Shown: piece by piece, positions 28,541 through 39,088 of the stretch | Numbering within the stretch: position 1 is the stretch's first letter | How the letters are laid out: the number at the start of each line of letters is the position of its first letter | NCBI RefSeq assembly: GCF_900163645.1 | Contig: NZ_FUKM01000028.1 | Location: 1 to 64,000, forward strand | DNA from: Halomonas citrativorans | Lineage (GTDB): Bacteria; Pseudomonadota; Gammaproteobacteria; Pseudomonadales; Halomonadaceae | Length of the DNA: 64,000 nt | Direction: 5' to 3' | The notes under the pieces: generated by a model | The model's database searches: none | Told to the model about the DNA's origin: nothing | Seen by the model: only the letters and a program-made list of their open reading frames with translations | Program-made: the position numbers and the translations under genes

Positions 28541-28573
28541 ACGCCCCTCAACCTCTCGTTGTGGGGCGTTTTT
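28541..28573 (+). terminator. Intrinsic terminator of acnB
   Basis: ACGCCCC (28541-28547) pairs with GGGGCGT (28563-28569). Beyond one T-T mismatch an inner CAAC/GTTG stem closes a 5-nt loop. A run of five T follows (28569-28573). Confidence 0.88.
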
Positions 28574-28653
28574 ATTACCGCAAGATGTCGGCGACTTGCG
28601 AGGGCTTCCGGATACTGCCACTCTGTTAGTTCATCCTTATGATTTAAAAGACA

Positions 28654-30540
28654 ATGCAGCCACTGACACATCTTGGCTCGGCCTTAATGAAGACACTGCG
28701 CGATCATCTACGCCCCTTGATCGCCTATCATTTGTTTTTTACCTTACTGGCCTCTGCCCTGTTATTACCCCTGATTGGGTGGATAACCCAAGGCCTGCTT
28801 GCCCAATTAAAACGTACAGTGATCACCAATGACGAGCTAATCAGCCTGCTGTTTAGCCCCTTGGGCCTTGCTTGCATGCTGGTCGGCCTGGTCTTTACTT
28901 TTCTTATACTTTACTGGCAACAGGCTGGCATGCTCCAGGTCGCCGTTCGGCCTCACGGCAATCATTACCGGCTTGCGTTTGATGCACTCTGGTTAAGCGT
29001 TCGTCGCCTCCCCGCACTGGCAGGGTTAGTCGTGTTACAGGTGGGCACGCACCTTTTACTGCTGGCCCCTTTCATGGCCGCACTTGCATGGCTTTATAGT
29101 GTTTGGCTAAGCGGCTTGGACCCTTACTATTTACAGCGTGTCATGCCGCCAGTGCTTTGGTATTTTATTGCCTGCGCGCTGCCGCTTGTGGTGATTTGGC
29201 TAAGCTTAGCGGCCTGGCTTTATCTGCGCTGGCTGTTAGCGCTTCCTTTAGTAGCGCTTGAAAACTCCAGTCCGTTACGCGCCCTGACGCACAGTTTTCA
29301 TTTAACCAAAGGCTGGCACCGCTCCATTGGCGCGGCCGTACTCATCCTGTTACTGCTCATTATTGCACTACCTGTTATCACCACCATCGCCTTTGATGCG
29401 CTGGTAACGCCGCTTCTCTGGTGGCTACCAGAACACAACACTTTTCTAATTCCCATCATGTTTGCCTATTTAACAGGCTATCTGCTGTTAACCCTCGCCG
29501 TTACCTTTATCGGTATTGCGGCTAACGCACTGCTTTCTGCTTGTTTGTACCTTCAGTTAGCGCATCACAAGGTGCGCCCTGCCCCTCCATCAAAAATCGT
29601 CCTCCCGGGCCGATTTGCCTGGGCGGTTGAACTTAGTGTATTGCTACTGGCCGCCTTACAAGCCTGGTGGATCCTGAACAGCTTTGAACTACGCGACAAT
29701 GTAAACGTGTTTGCGCACCGTGGTAGTTCAATGGTCGCCCCCGAAAACACCCTGGCCGCGGTTAACCAGGCCATCATCGATAAAGCTGACGCCGTAGAGC
29801 TGGATGTTCGCTTGTCCGCCGATGGGCAGGTCATGATTTACCATGACCGGAGCCTGGCAAGATTAACCGGTGATAACAGAGAATTCGGCGACTTAACGCG
29901 TGAAGAGCTTAGTCAGTACGACATAGGCAGTTGGTTCGGTGATGCTTTTCAAAACGAGCCTATCGCAGGCCTGGATGAGGTACTTGAACGCGTACGTGGC
30001 CATGCCGGATTGATGATCGACATGAAGGCACTGCCCGGCGAGGAACAAGCACTTGCTGATGCAGTCATTGCCCTACTGCGTGCTGAGACCGATATGCGCT
30101 ATGCCTGCTGGGCTAAAAGCAGTAATCCTATAACAGCTTATGGCGAGTGCAGCTTTCCCAATGCAATGCTGGAGATGCGGGTAGCCACGATGACGCCATC
30201 ACTGTCTGCCCACATCAAACGCCAAGCGCCTGAACTACGCGTCACACTGCTGGCACAATTAATCCTGCCAGGCACGCTGGACCGCCGAAGCTTCGATGCC
30301 TTGGGGCTTCGCCATAACCGTATTACAGCAGAGGAAGTGCGTCTTGCAGCGCTTTATGGCTATGAGATACACGCCTGGACAGTCAATGACCGGGCAAGAA
30401 TGTCTACACTAATCGATTTAGGGGTTGATGCGATTATTACCGACTATCCCGCGCGTTTACGCGAATTGATTGAAGAGCGGCGAGCGTTAAGCGACGGGGA
30501 GCTTCTGTTGGTGAAGCTGCGCAATTGGCTACGTCAGTGA
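28654..30540 (+). CDS. Membrane-anchored glycerophosphodiester phosphodiesterase
   Basis: A 628-residue protein (or 617 from the ATG at 28687; neither has a strong ribosome site). Residues ~15-340 form a polytopic membrane domain of the GDPD-associated type. Residues ~350-610 are a GDPD domain with HRGSSMVAPENTLAA, ELDVRLSADGQVMIYHD and the C-terminal AWTVND. It hydrolyses glycerophosphodiesters to glycerol-3-phosphate and an alcohol. The TM-plus-GDPD architecture suggests a membrane-bound substrate or membrane-facing catalysis. It is convergent with ggt. Confidence 0.85.
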   Translation: MQPLTHLGSALMKTLRDHLRPLIAYHLFFTLLASALLLPLIGWITQGLLAQLKRTVITNDELISLLFSPLGLACMLVGLVFTFLILYWQQAGMLQVAVRPHGNHYRLAFDALWLSVRRLPALAGLVVLQVGTHLLLLAPFMAALAWLYSVWLSGLDPYYLQRVMPPVLWYFIACALPLVVIWLSLAAWLYLRWLLALPLVALENSSPLRALTHSFHLTKGWHRSIGAAVLILLLLIIALPVITTIAFDALVTPLLWWLPEHNTFLIPIMFAYLTGYLLLTLAVTFIGIAANALLSACLYLQLAHHKVRPAPPSKIVLPGRFAWAVELSVLLLAALQAWWILNSFELRDNVNVFAHRGSSMVAPENTLAAVNQAIIDKADAVELDVRLSADGQVMIYHDRSLARLTGDNREFGDLTREELSQYDIGSWFGDAFQNEPIAGLDEVLERVRGHAGLMIDMKALPGEEQALADAVIALLRAETDMRYACWAKSSNPITAYGECSFPNAMLEMRVATMTPSLSAHIKRQAPELRVTLLAQLILPGTLDRRSFDALGLRHNRITAEEVRLAALYGYEIHAWTVNDRARMSTLIDLGVDAIITDYPARLRELIEERRALSDGELLLVKLRNWLRQ

Positions 30541-30564
30541 CGTGTACTTAAACACGCCACTGAC
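30533..30564. terminator. Hairpin between convergent GDPD and ggt genes
   Basis: GTCAGTG/CACTGAC (30533-30539/30558-30564) and an inner CGTGT/ACACG (30541-30545/30552-30556) stack with one mismatch around loop ACTTAA. The T-tract is weak on both strands, so this is a probable shared terminator at best. Confidence 0.45.
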
Positions 30565-30593
30565 AGCTCATTTCGTAAAGCCAGTTAATGGGA

Positions 30594-32384
30594 TCAATCG
30601 CCCATAACAACGCCTTCGCGACGCGGGTCGGCACCGCCAAACAGCGTCCCATCCTCCAGCCTACGGATGGCCTGAAGCCCACTGGTTAGCTCTCTTTCAC
30701 TGATGGTATGCCCGTACTCCTCAAGCACTTCCAGGGTCGCTTCCGGGAAGCGCCCCTCTTCCAAATAAACATCGCCTCCCATGGTAATGGCGTGAGGCAA
30801 ATTGAGCGCTTCTTGAGCACTCATCCCCCAATCACGCATCGCAACTAACGTGCGGGCGGTGTAATGAATAATAGCCGCGCCACCCGGCGACCCCAGGCTT
30901 GCCACCAGCTCGCCCGACTCTTTATCGAATACGAGTGTTGGGCTCATGCTTGAGCGCGGACGCTTGCCAGGTTCAACCCGATTACCCACCAGCTCGCCAT
31001 CCACCTCTGGGGTAAACGAAAAATCGGTCAACTCATTATTAAGCAAATACCCACCCGGCAGACCGGTTCCTCCATCGGCAAGGATGCGCGAACCAAACGC
31101 CTGCTCAATAGACGTGGTCATCGCCACGGCATTGCCTTCAGCGTCAATAATACTGATATGGCTAGTGCCGTATTCCGGCTGATCCGGCTGTGAGGCAAAG
31201 CTAACGTCAAGCTCACCGGGGTTCCCTGGCTCCGCACTATCGCCCATGCTGGTGTCACCAATTAACTTACTACGCTCTGAAAGGTAGTCAGGCGCCAGCA
31301 TTAATGACCAGTCACCACCCGGCGCCTCTACGAACTCAGGGTCCGCTATATAACGTCCGCGATCAGCGAAGGCCAGCCGAGAAGCCTCCAGAAACTGATG
31401 CAGCCAACCGCTGCTGGATACGCCGTTATCCAAGGGTGCTTCCAACAATGGCTGCTGATCTAAAAGACCCAGTATCTGCATAATGGTAATATGCCCAGAC
31501 GAAGGCGGAGGAAATCCACACACTTCCCACTGCTGCCATGGCGTACACAGTGGTTCCCGCTCAATTGTCTGGTAGCTGCTAACATCCTCAAGGGTCATGC
31601 TGCCTGGCCGCACCGAATGGTTCTGTACACGGCTTACTAAATCCTCGGCAACGTCGCCTTCATAAAAGGCCGCGCTGCCGGTGGCCGCAATTTGACGTAA
31701 TATGTTCGCCAGCGCAGGATTTTTTAACGTGTCGCCAACGGCTAGCGGCTCGCCGTTTGGCTGGTAATAAAAGTTCTCGGCGAGCGGGTCACTGCGTAAC
31801 GCTTCATCATTGGCAAGGCTGGTGTGCAGCCGTTGGCTAACGGCGAACCCTTCCTCTGCAAGCGTAATAGCGGGTTCAAAAAGTGCCTCCCAAGCCAACT
31901 GACCGTGCTCTTTATGTGCTTGTTCCAACATTCGCACCGTGCCTGGCACACCAACAGAAAGTCCACTGGCTACTGCATCTGCAAAGGACAGCGGCTCGCC
32001 ATTCTCCATAAACAGCTCCCCTGTCACCGCACCAGGTGCTGTCTCTCGGCCGTCGTAAGCCTGAACATTTGAGCCATCATAGAACATTAAAAAAGCGCCA
32101 CCGCCAATGCCGCTGGACTGAGGCTCGACAAGTGTTAATACCATTTGCACAGCGATAGCAGCGTCAATGGCATTGCCACCATTTTCCAACACTTGATAGC
32201 CCGCATCCGTTGCCAACGGGTTAGCCGCCGCGACCGCAAACGACGCCGTTGCCCAGCCGGGTTTTTCCTCATACCCCGACCCAACCTCCGGGGTTATGGA
32301 GGGGGCTTCATAGCTAAACCCAAAGCTATAAACCGGCACTAACAGCAACCCTGTTAGCGTTAACTTAATCCTTTTTGGGGACAT
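30594..32384 (-). CDS. ggt: Gamma-glutamyltransferase (periplasmic, autoprocessed)
   Basis: A 596-residue precursor with a signal peptide (KRIKLTLTGLLLVPVYSFGFS, cleavage near 23). The large-subunit motif ENGGNAIDAAIAVQ is followed by the self-cleavage site before Thr407 in YGTSHISIID, corresponding to TTHYS of E. coli GGT. GSPGGAAIIHY and the Arg-containing GRETAPG segment also fit. It degrades glutathione and gamma-glutamyl peptides in the periplasm. The ATG at 32384 follows GAGAGGG; the longer open frame would bury the signal peptide behind ~50 unlikely residues. Confidence 0.9.
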   Translation of the reverse strand: MSPKRIKLTLTGLLLVPVYSFGFSYEAPSITPEVGSGYEEKPGWATASFAVAAANPLATDAGYQVLENGGNAIDAAIAVQMVLTLVEPQSSGIGGGAFLMFYDGSNVQAYDGRETAPGAVTGELFMENGEPLSFADAVASGLSVGVPGTVRMLEQAHKEHGQLAWEALFEPAITLAEEGFAVSQRLHTSLANDEALRSDPLAENFYYQPNGEPLAVGDTLKNPALANILRQIAATGSAAFYEGDVAEDLVSRVQNHSVRPGSMTLEDVSSYQTIEREPLCTPWQQWEVCGFPPPSSGHITIMQILGLLDQQPLLEAPLDNGVSSSGWLHQFLEASRLAFADRGRYIADPEFVEAPGGDWSLMLAPDYLSERSKLIGDTSMGDSAEPGNPGELDVSFASQPDQPEYGTSHISIIDAEGNAVAMTTSIEQAFGSRILADGGTGLPGGYLLNNELTDFSFTPEVDGELVGNRVEPGKRPRSSMSPTLVFDKESGELVASLGSPGGAAIIHYTARTLVAMRDWGMSAQEALNLPHAITMGGDVYLEEGRFPEATLEVLEEYGHTISERELTSGLQAIRRLEDGTLFGGADPRREGVVMGD

Positions 32385-32454
32385 TACAGTGCCCTCTCGC
32401 ATCCTGGAAAATATCAAGTAAGTAACCACACAACAGAGTAGCCTATAAAACGCA

Positions 32455-32480
32455 TGCGCCCGGCACAATGGCCGGGCGCA
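32455..32480 (-). terminator. Intrinsic terminator of ppsA
   Basis: A perfect 10-bp inverted repeat (32455-32464/32471-32480, TGCGCCCGGC) with a 6-nt loop lies 24 bp after the ppsA stop. On the minus strand it is followed by TGCGTTTTAT, a modest T-tract. Confidence 0.7.
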
Positions 32481-32503
32481 AAATAGCGGTTTACAGGTCG
32501 ACG

Positions 32504-34879
32504 TTAGGTAATTTTCTCGCCTGCCAACATAAACCACGTCTCAAGTACTGCGTCAGGATTGAGAGATACCGAATCAATTCCTTGCTCCATCAACCATTTA
32601 GCCAATTCAGGATGATCCGAGGGCCCTTGCCCACAAATACCTACATATTTGCCCTGGGCTTTACAAGCCTGAATAGCCATTGCCAACAACTTTTTCACCG
32701 CCGCATTACGCTCATCAAATAGATGCGCCACGATGCCTGAGTCACGATCCAGCCCCAGCGTTAACTGCGTAAGATCGTTAGAGCCGATTGAGAAGCCGTC
32801 GAAGTGTTCAAGAAATTCTTCAGCTAACAATGCATTAGCAGGTAACTCGCACATCATGATCACTTTCAGCCCGCTTGCATCGCCGCGCTTCAAGCCGTTT
32901 TCTGCCAACAGATCAACAACCTGTTTGGCTTCATCGGTGGTGCGTACAAAGGGCACCATGATTTCGACGTTATCAAGCCCCATCTCTTCGCGAACGTATT
33001 TTAAGGCGCGACACTCAAGCTCGAAGCAGGGGCGGAAAGCTTCCGAGATATACCGCGAAGCCCCGCGGAAGCCCAACATGGGATTCTCTTCGCCCGGCTC
33101 GTAAAGCTTACCGCCAATCAGGTTTTCATACTCATTGGACTTGAAATCAGACAGACGCACGATAACCCGCTGAGGATAGAAAGCCGCCGCCAGCGTGGAG
33201 ATACCTTCAACCAGCTTGTCCACGTAGAAAGTTACCGGGTCGGCATAGCCCGCAGTACGTAGATCAATCACCTGCTGCAAGTCAGCCGGCAGCGTTGCAT
33301 AATCCAGCAGTGCCTTGGGATGGACACCAATCATACGGTTGATAATGAACTCAAGCCGAGCAAGCCCTACGCCTGCGTTAGGCAGGCTGGCAAACCCAAA
33401 CGCGCGATCTGGGTTGCCCACGTTCATCATGATTTTGAAAGGAATTTCAGGCATGGCATCGACACTTGACACCTTGCAGTCAAAATCAAGCAGGCCATCA
33501 TAAACGTGGCCGGTGTCACCTTCAGCACAAGAAACGGTAACATCAATGCCTTCTCTAAGCTGCTGCGTGGCGTCACCGCAACCCACCACTGCAGGAATGC
33601 CTAACTCACGAGCAATAATCGCCGCGTGGCAGGTACGTCCACCACGATTGGTAACGATGGCAGACGCCCGCTTCATAATGGGCTCCCAGTCTGGATCCGT
33701 CATGTCGGTCACCAGAATGTCACCGTCATGAATCTTATCCATCTCTTCCGGGCTCATGACCACTTTTACGGTGCCGCGACCAATACGCTGACCAATCGCT
33801 CGGCCAGTAATTAGCGTACGGCCCTTCTCGCGCAGCTGGAAACGCTCTAACTTGCCCCCTTCCTGCTGCGAGACCACCGTTTCAGGGCGTGCCTGCACGA
33901 TATAGAGCTTCCCGTCGTCACCATCAAGCGCCCACTCAATATCCATGGGGCGCTCATAGTGCTGCTCAATCGTCACCGCCTGACGGGCCAGATCCATCAC
34001 CTGCTGGTCGCTAATACAGAAACAATTACGCTGATTAAGCGGCACATCAACGGTGTCGACGGATTTACCGGCGCTGGTTTCCTGGCCGTAAACCATCTTG
34101 ATGAGCTTGGAACCCAGGTTACGCCGTAAAACCGCCGGGCGTCCAGCGGCTAAAGTGCCCTTATGAACATAAAACTCGTCAGGGTTAACGGCGCCTTGCA
34201 CAACCGTTTCGCCCAGCCCCCACGAGGCCGTCACAAAGACAGCATCGCGGTAGCCTGATTCGGTATCCAGGGTAAACATGACCCCAGAGGCGCCCGTCTC
34301 AGAGCGCACCATTTTTTGGACACCCGCTGACAACGCGACGTTTTCATGCGCATAGCCACGGTGAACGCGGTAGGAAATTGCGCGATCATTAAACAGCGAG
34401 GCAAACACCTCGTGTACAGCGCGCTTGATATTATCGAAACCTTCGATATTCAGGAAAGTTTCCTGCTGGCCAGCAAAAGAGGCATCCGGCAGATCTTCCG
34501 CGGTTGCCGAGCTGCGCACCGCCACTTTCAGCTGAGGGTGTTGCTCCTGCAGTTGCTCATAGGCCTGACGCAGCGCACTTTCAAAAGCAGGCGGCAGCGG
34601 CGTATCAATGACCCATTGGCGAATATTACTACCCGCTTCCGCCAGTGCTTTAACATCATCAACGTCCAGGCGCGATAGCGTGCTATTAATGCGTTCGTTA
34701 AGCCCTTCATGAGAGAGAAATTCACGATAAGCGTGAGCCGTAGTGGCAAATCCACCCGGTACGGTTACCCCGGCACCTGACAGGTTGGAAATCATCTCGC
34801 CCAGCGAGGCGTTTTTACCACCCACGCGTTCGACGTCGGCCATACCTAGCTGATCGAACCACAGAATGTACTCTTCCAC
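32504..34879 (-). CDS. ppsA: Phosphoenolpyruvate synthase
   Basis: A 791-residue enzyme converting pyruvate, ATP and water to PEP, AMP and phosphate. It has an N-terminal ATP-grasp domain ([32 protein letters not shown]), a central phosphohistidine domain with [15 protein letters not shown], and a C-terminal TIM barrel with GQGPSDHPE and [17 protein letters not shown]. The start is taken as GTG at 34879 ([13 protein letters not shown]) because AGGGGG lies 5-8 bp upstream and the family begins there. It is divergent from ppsR, which encodes its regulator. Confidence 0.93.
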   Translation of the reverse strand: MEEYILWFDQLGMADVERVGGKNASLGEMISNLSGAGVTVPGGFATTAHAYREFLSHEGLNERINSTLSRLDVDDVKALAEAGSNIRQWVIDTPLPPAFESALRQAYEQLQEQHPQLKVAVRSSATAEDLPDASFAGQQETFLNIEGFDNIKRAVHEVFASLFNDRAISYRVHRGYAHENVALSAGVQKMVRSETGASGVMFTLDTESGYRDAVFVTASWGLGETVVQGAVNPDEFYVHKGTLAAGRPAVLRRNLGSKLIKMVYGQETSAGKSVDTVDVPLNQRNCFCISDQQVMDLARQAVTIEQHYERPMDIEWALDGDDGKLYIVQARPETVVSQQEGGKLERFQLREKGRTLITGRAIGQRIGRGTVKVVMSPEEMDKIHDGDILVTDMTDPDWEPIMKRASAIVTNRGGRTCHAAIIARELGIPAVVGCGDATQQLREGIDVTVSCAEGDTGHVYDGLLDFDCKVSSVDAMPEIPFKIMMNVGNPDRAFGFASLPNAGVGLARLEFIINRMIGVHPKALLDYATLPADLQQVIDLRTAGYADPVTFYVDKLVEGISTLAAAFYPQRVIVRLSDFKSNEYENLIGGKLYEPGEENPMLGFRGASRYISEAFRPCFELECRALKYVREEMGLDNVEIMVPFVRTTDEAKQVVDLLAENGLKRGDASGLKVIMMCELPANALLAEEFLEHFDGFSIGSNDLTQLTLGLDRDSGIVAHLFDERNAAVKKLLAMAIQACKAQGKYVGICGQGPSDHPELAKWLMEQGIDSVSLNPDAVLETWFMLAGEKIT

Positions 34880-35109
34880 GCAACCCCCTCGCTTTAAGAC
34901 GTTGATGCAATCTTTTAGATCGCCAATCATTGATCGTGTCACCCTATCACCGTGCCACCCTATTCGCCATTGGTCTAATAGCGAAGGGAGTGGAGGATTT
35001 TTACAACATAAGGCGTATACGGGCGATTTATGTAGTCGCTTGGGGCGTTGTGCTTAGCGAATGCTCGGCACACAATAGCGTCTCTATTATTTAATTGACG
35101 GGCGTGATT

Positions 35110-35943
35110 ATGAAGCGGACAGCTTTCTTTATTTCCGATGGTACCGGTATTACGGCCGAGAGTTTGGGTCGAAGCCTGTTGGCTCAATTCAGCGATATTG
35201 AGATCAACATGCTGACCAAGCCTTATATCGATACGCTTGAAAAAGCGGAAGCGCTTGCCCGGATTATTGAATCCACTGCCGCTCGAGATGGGCAACAACC
35301 AATCATTATCGATACCATCGTTGACCAGCAGATACGCGATGTGATTCGCAAAGCGCCAGGCTTCAAGGTGGATATCTTTTCTACCTTTTTGAAACCCTTG
35401 GAGCAGGAATTAGGCACCCACTCTTCTTACAGCGTGGGAAGAACTCACTCGATTGGCAGTGACGATGTCTATATGGACCGGATTCATTCGGTACACTTCG
35501 CACTTGATAACGACGATGGCGCCCGTACGCATCAATACGACAAAGCCGATATTATTTTAGTGGGCGTATCGCGCTGTGGCAAAACACCCACATCGCTTTA
35601 TTTAGCGCTTCAGTTTGGCATTCGAGCGGCCAACTATCCGCTTACCGAGGACGACCTTGACGAAGACGGCACGCTCAAGCTGCCCAAGGTGTTAGCACCG
35701 CACCAGCGCAAGTTGTTTGGGTTGACTATTGATGCTCGCAGGTTATCCGCCATACGCAATGAGCGTCGGCCGAACAGTCGCTATAGCTCAATGGATCAGT
35801 GTTTGCAGGAAGTCGAACAGGCCGAAGCGCTTTACCGAATTATGCATATTCCGTTTATTGATGCGACGCGCTTTTCAGTAGAAGAAATTTCGACACGAAT
35901 GATTGCCGAGACAGGCTTAGCGAGGCGCTTCTCCCCCCGCTAA
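35110..35943 (+). CDS. ppsR: PEP synthase regulatory kinase/pyrophosphorylase (DUF299)
   Basis: A 277-residue PSRP-family protein with [15 protein letters not shown] at the N-terminus and the P-loop [15 protein letters not shown] (about residues 151-165). It switches PEP synthase off by ADP-dependent phosphorylation and on by phosphate-dependent dephosphorylation. It is divergent from ppsA across about 230 bp. ATG 35110 gives the conserved start [13 protein letters not shown]; the frame opens 15 bp earlier. Confidence 0.92.
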   Translation: MKRTAFFISDGTGITAESLGRSLLAQFSDIEINMLTKPYIDTLEKAEALARIIESTAARDGQQPIIIDTIVDQQIRDVIRKAPGFKVDIFSTFLKPLEQELGTHSSYSVGRTHSIGSDDVYMDRIHSVHFALDNDDGARTHQYDKADIILVGVSRCGKTPTSLYLALQFGIRAANYPLTEDDLDEDGTLKLPKVLAPHQRKLFGLTIDARRLSAIRNERRPNSRYSSMDQCLQEVEQAEALYRIMHIPFIDATRFSVEEISTRMIAETGLARRFSPR

Positions 35944-35970
35944 ACCAGCATTAAATAACAAAGCTAAAAA

Positions 35971-36549
35971 TTACATGCCTTTGGGGGCGAAGATACCTGG
36001 GGCGTTACGCCAGTAACCTTTGTAGTCCATACCAAAACCGAACACATAGCGGTCCGCGACCTCCAGGCTGCAGTAATCAGCTTTCAGGCCCGGCACCGCT
36101 TTTCGGTTATGTTGCTTATCCACCAGGACGGCAGTCGTAACGCTGGCTGCCTGAGCTTCTTTACAGTAAGCAAGAATCGCGGCGAGCGTCGACCCTTCAT
36201 CCAAAATGTCATCCACGATAACGACGTGACGTCCGGCCATGGGAATTTCAGGCGATACACGCCAGAAAAGCTCGCCACCGCGCAACTCGTTGCGATAACG
36301 CGTGGCATGCAAATAGTCCACTTCCAGCGGAAACCCCAATCGGGTCAGCAGATGCCCGGTCGTAATCAAGCCACCGTTCATCACACAATAAAAAACCGGC
36401 AGTTTGTCACCCAGGTCTTCAGTAATTGCTTCCGCCATGCGATCCAGCGCCCGCTCGACTTCTTCCTGAGAGATCAGGCAGTCTGCTGTTTCCATTAGCT
36501 GGCGCATTGAGTCCAATGACTCAAGCGCTTCTTTATCCAATTTGGACAT
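35971..36549 (-). CDS. hpt: Hypoxanthine-guanine phosphoribosyltransferase
   Basis: A 192-residue type I phosphoribosyltransferase. The PRPP loop is VVIVDDILDEGSTLAAI (about 109-125), with VMNGGLITTGHLL upstream and DKQHNRK near the end. It salvages hypoxanthine and guanine to IMP and GMP. Its place beside nagZ and psrA matches the Pseudomonas-type neighbourhood. A ribosome site (GGGAGTTACCCC-like) precedes the ATG. Strict substrate choice cannot be read from sequence. Confidence 0.85.
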   Translation of the reverse strand: MSKLDKEALESLDSMRQLMETADCLISQEEVERALDRMAEAITEDLGDKLPVFYCVMNGGLITTGHLLTRLGFPLEVDYLHATRYRNELRGGELFWRVSPEIPMAGRHVVIVDDILDEGSTLAAILAYCKEAQAASVTTAVLVDKQHNRKAVPGLKADYCSLEVADRYVFGFGMDYKGYWRNAPGIFAPKGM

Positions 36550-36592
36550 GGGGTAACTCCCAAAAAATGTAGCAATATTGCGAAAAGAAAAA

Positions 36593-37618
36593 TCAGGAGG
36601 GGTTAGGGCAGTCCGCCAGCGCTTCTAGCCTGGCATGCGTACGTCGCCAACGCCCCAGCGCGGTCAGCGCATCCAAATCAGGTCGTGCACGGCCATAGCG
36701 GAGTTTCGCGGGACGCTTATTGGCGATGCCTTGGCTGGCTTCAACAACCTCAAGCGCAGCGGTACGGTCGTTACACACCAGCAACATATCGCAGCCAGCG
36801 GCGAGTGCAGCAGCGGCACGCTCGCGTGGCTCACCCGCTTCGTGAGCACCTGCCATACTTAAATCATCTGAAAAAATACAGCCTTTAAAGCCCAGCGATT
36901 CACGCAGCATACCCAACCAACTGGGCGAAAAGCCCGCCGGGCGTGTATCAAACGCTCGATAAATGACATGCGCGGGCATGATGCCATCCAGCTGGGAAGC
37001 TAGCTGTGCAAAGGGGACAAGGTCGCGTTGTTTAATTGCCTCCATTGAACGCTCATCAATGGGCAGTGCGACATGGGAATCCGCGGCTACGCCGCCGTGG
37101 CCAGGGAAGTGCTTACCCACAGCGGCCATGCCCGCCTGATGCAAGCCCTCAACAAAAGCGGCGCCTAATTGAGCAACGTGCTCAGGGTCACCACTGAAAC
37201 TACGGTCGCCAATGACGCTAGAAATTCCGCTATCCACATCAAGCACTGGCGCAAAGCTGATATCCAGCCCACAGGCGGCCATTTCCATGCCAAGCAACCA
37301 ACCTGCGTCTATGGCGAGAGAGCGGCCTTCTTCAGGGTCTTGAGCATAACGCTCGCCAATTCGGGCCATGGCTGGTAAGCGGGTAAGTCCTTTTTTGATA
37401 CGCTGTACGCGGCCACCCTCTTGGTCAACCGCCAATAAAAGATCGCCCCGTATGCGCCTTATATCGCTACACAGCTTGCGCACCTGGTAGGCGTCTTCCA
37501 CATTACGGGCAAACAAAATCACGCCACCGACAGCGGGTTCAAGCAGCAAGCGCTTTTCAGCATTGGATAATTCAGGCCCTTCCAGGTCGAGCATGACCGG
37601 GCCAATAGGTTGAGTCAT
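36593..37618 (-). CDS. nagZ: Beta-N-acetylhexosaminidase
   Basis: A 341-residue family 3 glycoside hydrolase of the cytoplasmic NagZ type. It shows [12 protein letters not shown] (about 63-74), the [14 protein letters not shown] loop with the catalytic His/Asp pair (about 165-178), and [12 protein letters not shown] with the nucleophilic Asp. It removes N-acetylglucosamine from muropeptides in cell-wall recycling. The next gene upstream on the same strand is an L,D-transpeptidase, keeping a cell-wall theme. Confidence 0.92.
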   Translation of the reverse strand: MTQPIGPVMLDLEGPELSNAEKRLLLEPAVGGVILFARNVEDAYQVRKLCSDIRRIRGDLLLAVDQEGGRVQRIKKGLTRLPAMARIGERYAQDPEEGRSLAIDAGWLLGMEMAACGLDISFAPVLDVDSGISSVIGDRSFSGDPEHVAQLGAAFVEGLHQAGMAAVGKHFPGHGGVAADSHVALPIDERSMEAIKQRDLVPFAQLASQLDGIMPAHVIYRAFDTRPAGFSPSWLGMLRESLGFKGCIFSDDLSMAGAHEAGEPRERAAAALAAGCDMLLVCNDRTAALEVVEASQGIANKRPAKLRYGRARPDLDALTALGRWRRTHARLEALADCPNPS

Positions 37619-37695
37619 TAGCAGGGATCCAATAAAAGGGCCGATGATTTTAGACGATCAACGCACAGAGTCAAAAAAGCCTCTGCATAAGGCCA

Positions 37696-38223
37696 CTACG
37701 GACGGCTGCCATGTAGCCAAACAGGCGTTCCAGGCACGGCGCGCTCAAAGATATAAAGCAGGTCCTCATTGCGCATACGAACACAGCCATGTGAAGCAGG
37801 TTTGCCCATCGGTTGATCGGGCGGCGTTCCGTGTACATAAATATAGCGGCGCTGAGAGTCGACGGAACCTGCGCGGTTAAATCCTCGCTCTAACCCACAA
37901 AGCCATAAAATTCGCGTCAAAATCCAGTCACGTGTCGGATGAGCGTCGGCCAAGTCACTTGAGAAAATTTCACCGGTAAAACGCCTGCCTCTAAATACGG
38001 CATTGACCGGCTGTTCGTGGCCAATTGCCGCGCGAACATAGTGCCAGCCATGCGGTGTTTGGCCGCTTCCATCTTGCTGGCCAACGCCAGCGCGTCCAGT
38101 AGAGATAGCGCACTCAAAGCCTGGTGTTTGACCCTGCCACCAGCGCAGGATTTGTGCGCTGGTATCAATTTCGATCCAGCCGTCTTTTTTAGGTGGCAAC
38201 TCAGCTAACAGGGGCGTTCGCAT
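37696..38223 (-). CDS. L,D-transpeptidase family protein (YkuD)
   Basis: A 175-residue protein with the YkuD catalytic motif: YVHGTPPDQPMGKPASHGCVRM split as HGT near 136 and SHGCVRM near 150, Cys being the nucleophile. There is no obvious signal peptide from the chosen ATG (MRTPLLAELPPKKDGW), which is unusual for an enzyme acting on peptidoglycan; some family members are likewise predicted cytoplasmic. The start at 38223 follows a GGAG site and lies inside the 3' end of psrA (23-bp overlap), so expression is probably coupled to psrA. Confidence 0.82.
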   Translation of the reverse strand: MRTPLLAELPPKKDGWIEIDTSAQILRWWQGQTPGFECAISTGRAGVGQQDGSGQTPHGWHYVRAAIGHEQPVNAVFRGRRFTGEIFSSDLADAHPTRDWILTRILWLCGLERGFNRAGSVDSQRRYIYVHGTPPDQPMGKPASHGCVRMRNEDLLYIFERAVPGTPVWLHGSRP

Positions 38224-38878
38224 GCTGCGCTCCTTCAACCTCTTGCGGCAGTGGAGCATTCATGGCGGCAACGACCACAGGACGCAGGCGCCGCACTAAA
38301 TCACGCACAGTCACCTGCTCCTGATAGTCCTTGGAGGCGATATCACGTAGCGCATCCAGCCCCGACAAGGTGAATATGACCGTACCCAACATAAAGTGCA
38401 GCCGCCAAAAACGCTCGGCATCGGGTAAATCAGGGGTCGCCTTACGCACAAGCCCGGTAAAACGGGTAAACACATCCCCATATTGTTCTTGAATATGGCG
38501 CCGTAAATGCCCTTGCGCTTGACTATAGGCTAACCCCAATAAGCGCATAAAGACTTTCAAACTATTGCGTTCAGCAGGCACCGCTAGCACCGTGGTGGCC
38601 ATTGTTTCAAGCAGCTCTTCTAGGGGGATGGGGCTATCGGCATAGCGGGCTTCAAGCTCATCGAGCGCACCATGAAAACGCTGAGTAAACGGGTCTAGAT
38701 AGCGTGAGAATACGGCTTGGATGAGGGCTTTCTTGGAACCAAAATGATAATTAACGGCCGCCAGGTTTACCCGCGCTTTACTGGTGATGTTACGCAGTGA
38801 CGTTTCAGCAAAGCCACGCTCTGCAAACAGCACCTCAGCGGTATCCAGGATGCGCGACACCGTGTCAGATTGTGCCAT
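38201..38878 (-). CDS. psrA: TetR-family fatty-acid-responsive regulator PsrA
   Basis: A 225-residue TetR regulator. The DNA-binding domain MAQSDTVSRILDTAEVLFAE...AVNYHFGSKKALI (1-55) is nearly the Pseudomonas PsrA sequence. PsrA represses fatty-acid degradation genes and its own gene, and activates the stationary sigma factor in Pseudomonas; long-chain fatty acids release it. It is divergent from lexA, exactly as in Pseudomonas. A PsrA-like operator lies 14 bp before its start, consistent with autorepression. Confidence 0.85.
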   Translation of the reverse strand: MAQSDTVSRILDTAEVLFAERGFAETSLRNITSKARVNLAAVNYHFGSKKALIQAVFSRYLDPFTQRFHGALDELEARYADSPIPLEELLETMATTVLAVPAERNSLKVFMRLLGLAYSQAQGHLRRHIQEQYGDVFTRFTGLVRKATPDLPDAERFWRLHFMLGTVIFTLSGLDALRDIASKDYQEQVTVRDLVRRLRPVVVAAMNAPLPQEVEGAQHANAPVS

Positions 38879-38891
38879 TATGGCCTCCGGA

Positions 38892-38905
38892 GAAACGAGT
38901 GTTTA
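38892..38905. promoter_or_regulatory. Putative PsrA operator
   Basis: GAAAC-GAGT-GTTTA matches the published-type PsrA pattern (G/C)AAAC-N2-4-GTTT(G/C) except for the last base. It sits 14-27 bp upstream of the psrA start codon in the psrA-lexA divergent region, where autorepression would act. Confidence 0.5.
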
Positions 38906-39072
38906 AAACATGACAGAATAGTAAGTCATATCTTAATCAGGCTCAATCACCCTTATTAGCCGATTTTTTATTTGGTTACCCTGCGCATTAGCGTTAATTC
39001 AAACGTCTTACCGGTGACAGTCAGTGTTTTAACAAGCTGCTTTTTTAACCATGTACTGGATAGAGCAACATA

Positions 39073-39088
39073 CTGTATACTTAAACAC
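39073..39088 (+). promoter_or_regulatory. LexA (SOS) box upstream of lexA
   Basis: CTGT-ATACTTAA-ACAC is one base off the gammaproteobacterial LexA consensus CTGT-N8-ACAG. It overlaps a possible -10 hexamer TATACT (39076-39081) and lies 55 bp upstream of the lexA ATG, the expected place for autorepression. An AGACAG/CTGTCT inverted repeat follows at about 39102-39120. Confidence 0.6.

Noticed and set aside
28533..28832. A 99-codon plus-strand frame between acnB and the GDPD gene
   Set aside because: It runs through the acnB terminator hairpin and overlaps the GDPD gene out of frame; no ribosome site.
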